64,000 bases of DNA from Haloarcula amylovorans (GTDB taxonomy: Archaea > Halobacteriota > Halobacteria > Halobacteriales > Haloarculaceae): the NCBI RefSeq assembly GCF_004681185.1, contig NZ_SRIF01000002.1, positions 1,361,456 to 1,425,455 of the forward strand, in the 5' to 3' direction. A program made the position numbers and the translations under genes. The notes beneath the pieces are model-generated. The model did no database searches. It was not told where the DNA came from and saw only the letters and a list, made by a program, of their open reading frames with translations. This document shows, in pieces, positions 61,138 through 64,000 of the stretch (positions within the stretch are counted from its first letter, which is position 1; the number at the start of each line of letters is the position of its first letter).

Positions 61138-61371
61138 TCACTCCGGCGTCGACGTGGTGAGTTCGATGGCGTGAATGTCACGCGTGAGGTGCTCGCCCAG
61201 CGCGTCGTGGACGAGCTGGTGCTGGTCGACGAGTGACTGCCCTTCGAAGGCCGGCGACACAACGTCGACGGCGTAGTGTTTGTCGTCGTCCGGGTCGCGC
61301 GGCGTCGTCACGGTCACGTCGGCGTCGGGAATCTCCGCCTCGATGAGAGCCTCGACTTCGTCGGCGTTCAT
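61138..61371 (-). CDS. BolA-family protein
   Basis: The 77-residue protein has the BolA fold with HYAVDVVSPAFEGQSLVDQH and the conserved helix EHLTRDIHAIELTT. BolA proteins form Fe-S complexes with monothiol glutaredoxins, and the neighbouring CGYS glutaredoxin supports this here. Confidence 0.9.
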   Translation of the reverse strand: MNADEVEALIEAEIPDADVTVTTPRDPDDDKHYAVDVVSPAFEGQSLVDQHQLVHDALGEHLTRDIHAIELTTSTPE

Positions 61372-61464
61372 ATCGGTGAGAGAGCGCCCGCGAGGAAAAC
61401 AATTGGCTTCCCGCGCCCGTCGGAGAATTGGCGTGTCGCTACTCGCGGGCCACTCACGGGCTGC

Positions 61465-61641
61465 TCACTCCCCGACCTGTAGCTCCCGGCCGATCCCTGT
61501 CGCCAGTCCCGCGATGCCCGCGACGACGAGGACGACGCCGACGAACCAACCCGGCGTCTGCGAGGCCGTGAGCGTCGCTATCCAGAGCCCAGCGGCCAGC
61601 GAGAGGCCGCCAGCGACGACGAACTGGACGAACCGCTCCAT
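61465..61641 (-). CDS. Small two-helix membrane protein
   Basis: A 58-residue protein from ATG 61641: MERFVQFVVAGGLSLAAGLW, a short SQTPGW loop, a second Gly/Val-rich helix and a short tail GRELQVGE. Typical haloarchaeal small membrane protein. No recognised family. Confidence 0.6.
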   Translation of the reverse strand: MERFVQFVVAGGLSLAAGLWIATLTASQTPGWFVGVVLVVAGIAGLATGIGRELQVGE

Positions 61642-61718
61642 GTCGATGGCTGTCGCCAGCGGCCGGAAAGCTCTGTCGGTGGCGAAGTAGTTTGGGGCTG
61701 GCGTCTCTCCACCCGAGT

Positions 61719-62108
61719 ATGAGCGACGCGACGCTCGTCTACGACGACGACTGTGGCTTCTGTACGTGGTGGGCCGAGTTCCTCGAATCGCGGTCGACCC
61801 TCGCGCTGGTCGGCTTCTCGGAACTCGACGAGAACCTCCGCGCGCGCCTGCCCGAAGACTACGAGTCGTGTTCGCATCTGGTAACCGACGACCGGGTCTA
61901 CTCCTGTGGGGCCTCCATCGAGGCGGCGCTCGTCAGAACAGAGATGGGCAAGCCGGCGCGTCCCGTCGCGGAGTTCCTCGGGCAGTTCGGCGAGTACGAG
62001 ACCCTGCGCGAGCGTGGCTATCACTGGGTGGCAGACAACCGCGACACGCTCGGGAAACTCCTCTCGAAGACGCCGCCCGCTCGGCGGAAGCGGCCCGGAG
62101 AGCGCTGA
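61719..62108 (+). CDS. DCC-family thiol-disulfide oxidoreductase-like protein
   Basis: The 129-residue protein has the DCC signature DDDCGFC (redox Cys pair) followed by TWWAEFLESR, then VYSCGASIEAALV and a basic C-terminus. The DCC (DUF393) family has a thioredoxin-like fold. The ATG is 61719. Its neighbour, the LMF1-like gene, is convergent, and DCC proteins are often near such membrane proteins. Confidence 0.87.
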   Translation: MSDATLVYDDDCGFCTWWAEFLESRSTLALVGFSELDENLRARLPEDYESCSHLVTDDRVYSCGASIEAALVRTEMGKPARPVAEFLGQFGEYETLRERGYHWVADNRDTLGKLLSKTPPARRKRPGER

Positions 62109-62156
62109 GACCGCCGACTCGTCGTCACGAGTCGCACGCCGCTCGCTCGCGGTCGC

Positions 62157-63617
62157 TCAGCGCCCTTGCCGCAGACGCAGGTCGTCCAAACTCACGGGAC
62201 TTACGTACGCGCCCACGCGCTCGCGCGACCACCACGCTCCGGTCTCCCGTCGCTCCTCGGGCGTCGTGAACCGATACCGGTAACGAACCGCGCGAACGTG
62301 TTCGGGTGCGGCCCCCGAGAAGGGGTCGTCCGCCAGTAGCGACAGCGTCGCCTCGTCGGCCGAGAGGAGCCGCTCTAAGAAGGCGGGGAACCACGGGCTT
62401 CGACGCGGTGACGACCGCATCGCGGCGAACCACAGCTGCCAGTCGAGGCGATGGTGATAGGGCGCGACCTGTCGCGGGCGCTGTGTCGGGTCCGTGGGCT
62501 TGCCCGCGAACTCGTAAGTCTGCCACTCCGTGTCTTCAGTAATCGTCTCGTCAGTGGTTCCCTGCACGACGAGTTCGTAGCGGTCCCGGGTTATCGACCC
62601 GAACGCGCCGTAGGTGTTGACCAGCGACAGCGGGTCGAAGGAGGTGTTCATCACCTGCGACTGAGAGAGCATGTTCCTGACCGGGCGGATACTGCGAGCG
62701 AGGACGACGACGGCCAGCACGATGGCGAGCGCCTGCAGGTACAGCGGTGGGTCGGCGGCCGTCGGCGCGGAGACGGGAACGAGCGAGGTGAGGACGCCGT
62801 CGCTGAACGCGGCGATGGCCTGCACGATGGTCAGCGCGTTCAGCCACGAGAAGTTCCCAGTGAGCATCAGCCACCCCTGAAAGCCGATTGTCGCCGCGCC
62901 CGCGACGGACGCCCAGGGCTGTGGAGCGAAGTAGAGGAACGGCACCGCGAGTTCGACGACGTGGTTGCCGAGTACCTCGACGCGGTGGAACCGGTCGGGG
63001 AGGTGGTGGACGTGCCAGCTAAGTGGGTTCGGGATGGGCTGAGTCTCGTAGTGGTAGTCCATCGCCGTGAGGTTCCGCCAAACGTCGTCGCCGCGCATTT
63101 TGATGAGGCCCGCGCCGAACATGTTGCGAAACAGAACCCACTTGAGTAGCCAGACGACGACGACCGGCGGACCGCTCGGCCCGGCCCCGAGGAACACCGC
63201 CAGAAAGCCGGTTTCGAGCAGCATCGACTCCCAGCCGTAGCCGTAGAACGTCTGTCCAGCGTTGACGAAGGAGAGGTACAGTCCCCAGAGGACGAGCCAC
63301 AGGGCCATCGATGCGGGGACGGCGTAGGGCGTCGGGAGCCAATAGGGACCGGCCACGAGCGCCACTATGGAGAGGGCGACGCCGGCCCACGCCGCGATAC
63401 CGGTCGCGCGGTCGCTCGGATAGTAATAAAAGAGGCTCGGTCGCTCGCGGAAGGAACTGCGCTCGACGTACTGGGTGAGTGGAAGGAGTCCGTCCTCGCC
63501 GGCCAGCGGCCGGAACTGCGTGGCAGCGACGAGGAAGGCGAGAAGGTAGATGACTGCGAGCGACCGCTGGAAGAGGAATCGGACGAGCCAGTAGCTCTCG
63601 GGAAGCCACTCAACCAT
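62157..63617 (-). CDS. Lipase maturation factor (LMF1)-like membrane protein
   Basis: The 486-residue protein has multiple helices and the conserved YGWESMLLETGFLAVFLG, FRNMFGAGLIKMRGDD, WRNLTAMDYHYETQPIPNP and LDWQLWFAAM of the LMF1/LMF2 family. Vertebrate LMF1 folds lipases in the endoplasmic reticulum. The archaeal role is unknown. It could assist folding of disulfide-containing or secreted proteins. Confidence 0.9.
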   Translation of the reverse strand: MVEWLPESYWLVRFLFQRSLAVIYLLAFLVAATQFRPLAGEDGLLPLTQYVERSSFRERPSLFYYYPSDRATGIAAWAGVALSIVALVAGPYWLPTPYAVPASMALWLVLWGLYLSFVNAGQTFYGYGWESMLLETGFLAVFLGAGPSGPPVVVVWLLKWVLFRNMFGAGLIKMRGDDVWRNLTAMDYHYETQPIPNPLSWHVHHLPDRFHRVEVLGNHVVELAVPFLYFAPQPWASVAGAATIGFQGWLMLTGNFSWLNALTIVQAIAAFSDGVLTSLVPVSAPTAADPPLYLQALAIVLAVVVLARSIRPVRNMLSQSQVMNTSFDPLSLVNTYGAFGSITRDRYELVVQGTTDETITEDTEWQTYEFAGKPTDPTQRPRQVAPYHHRLDWQLWFAAMRSSPRRSPWFPAFLERLLSADEATLSLLADDPFSGAAPEHVRAVRYRYRFTTPEERRETGAWWSRERVGAYVSPVSLDDLRLRQGR

Positions 63618-63756
63618 ATCCGGTGGTGACTCCGCGACGTTGTTAGGAATACCGGTCAGTCCACGGTTGGGTCCCTGGTCTACGTCGGGGGTGCCCTCGT
63701 CGGTATCTCGGTGAAACTGGTCCGCCGAACGTGGCGCGAGCGGTAGGGACGCTACC

Positions 63757-64000
63757 CTACGCCTTCAGTTGTTGATGGGTCGGCTTCATACAGCGGTCCT
63801 GCACGACGCGGCGGCCCGCCTGCTCTGCGCGCTCGACGGCGTCGTCGTCGTGGATGCCCAACTGGAGCCAGACCACCTTTACGTCGTCGCGTTCCAGCGC
63901 GGCGTCGACGATGTCGCTGACTTCCTCGCTCGGCCGGAACACGTCCACGATGTCGATCTCGCCGGGGACGTCCGCGAGCGAGTCGTACACTTCCCGACCG
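63757..64000 (-). CDS. CoA-binding (YccU-type) protein, 5' end cut by window
   Basis: The visible 81 codons encode the C-terminal part of a small Rossmann-fold CoA-binding protein: IDIVDVFRPSEEVSDIVDAA, VVWLQLGIHDDDAVERAEQA and VVQDRCMKPTHQQL. Family members are about 140 residues, so roughly the first 60 lie outside the window. The role is unclear. Confidence 0.87.
   Translation of the reverse strand, partial: GREVYDSLADVPGEIDIVDVFRPSEEVSDIVDAALERDDVKVVWLQLGIHDDDAVERAEQAGRRVVQDRCMKPTHQQLKA

Overview
The window is chromosomal DNA of a halophilic archaeon (class Halobacteria). The evidence is high GC with strong GC bias at third codon positions, very acidic predicted proteins, GTG starts with many leaderless-looking promoters, haloarchaea-specific small families (DUF5786, DUF5798, DUF7344, HalOD1, DUF7521 types), and archaeal information-processing genes: TFB, Rpo11, aCPSF1, RNase P component 4, GatCA, DphB, Trm5, SRP 7S RNA and Orc1/Cdc6. 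I cannot name the genus from the sequence alone. So many single-copy housekeeping genes point to the main chromosome. No CRISPR array, prophage or intact insertion sequence was seen.

Layout. 1-6 kb: dphB (cut by the window start), trm5, tRNA-Thr(CGT) with a second copy of its 3' tail, a 37-residue zinc-finger protein, a lipoprotein, a DUF6544-like protein and a zinc alcohol dehydrogenase. 6-9 kb: cytochrome oxidase subunit III, a polytopic membrane protein translationally coupled to a zinc-finger/TM protein, and rpoL. 9-18 kb: a double zinc ribbon/CAP-like membrane protein, a histidine kinase, hisF, a FIST sensor protein paired with a second histidine kinase, and purL. 18-21 kb: a nitrate/sulfonate/taurine-type ABC importer that abuts broken genes. 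21-25 kb: an HTH/DUF7521 pair divergent from a two-domain multicopper oxidase, then a lower-GC patch (CBS, HalOD1 and Cys-rich small proteins) bracketed by about 75-bp direct repeats. 25-33 kb: PHP and asparagine-synthase-like genes, UspA, a membrane histidine kinase, tfb, gatC-gatA and an M48 protease. 33-41 kb: two GT4 glycosyltransferases, rnp4, a YhbY-type RNA-binding protein, MscS, 7S RNA, a RecA-fold protein and tRNA-Arg(TCG) followed by decayed tRNA tails. 41-48 kb: thioredoxin, a broken M20 peptidase, a tusA/SQR/DUF1641 sulfur operon, a sulfatase with an atypical active site, an IclR regulator, and a protein built from two copies of an unrecognised domain. 49-51 kb: a replication origin, with orc1/cdc6 flanked on both sides by ORB-like repeats. 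51-57 kb: a stress and metal block (two tandem UspA proteins, a PNPOx-like protein, VIT1-like, DUF211, a P-type cation ATPase). 57-64 kb: DHH phosphoesterase, aCPSF1, DUF5786, a glutaredoxin/BolA pair, a DCC-family protein, an LMF1-like membrane protein and a CoA-binding protein cut by the window end.

The most notable observations are the ORB-flanked origin, with nested inverted repeats ending one base before the orc start codon; a family of hairpins sharing an 11-nt GAGCGRAGCGA-like loop in gene-tail regions; tRNA-tail duplications after both tRNAs; the FIST-kinase pair; the TusA/SQR/DUF1641 operon; and the two-copy unknown domain protein beside the origin. None is proven to be a new system. 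The hairpin family and the two-copy protein are the least explained.
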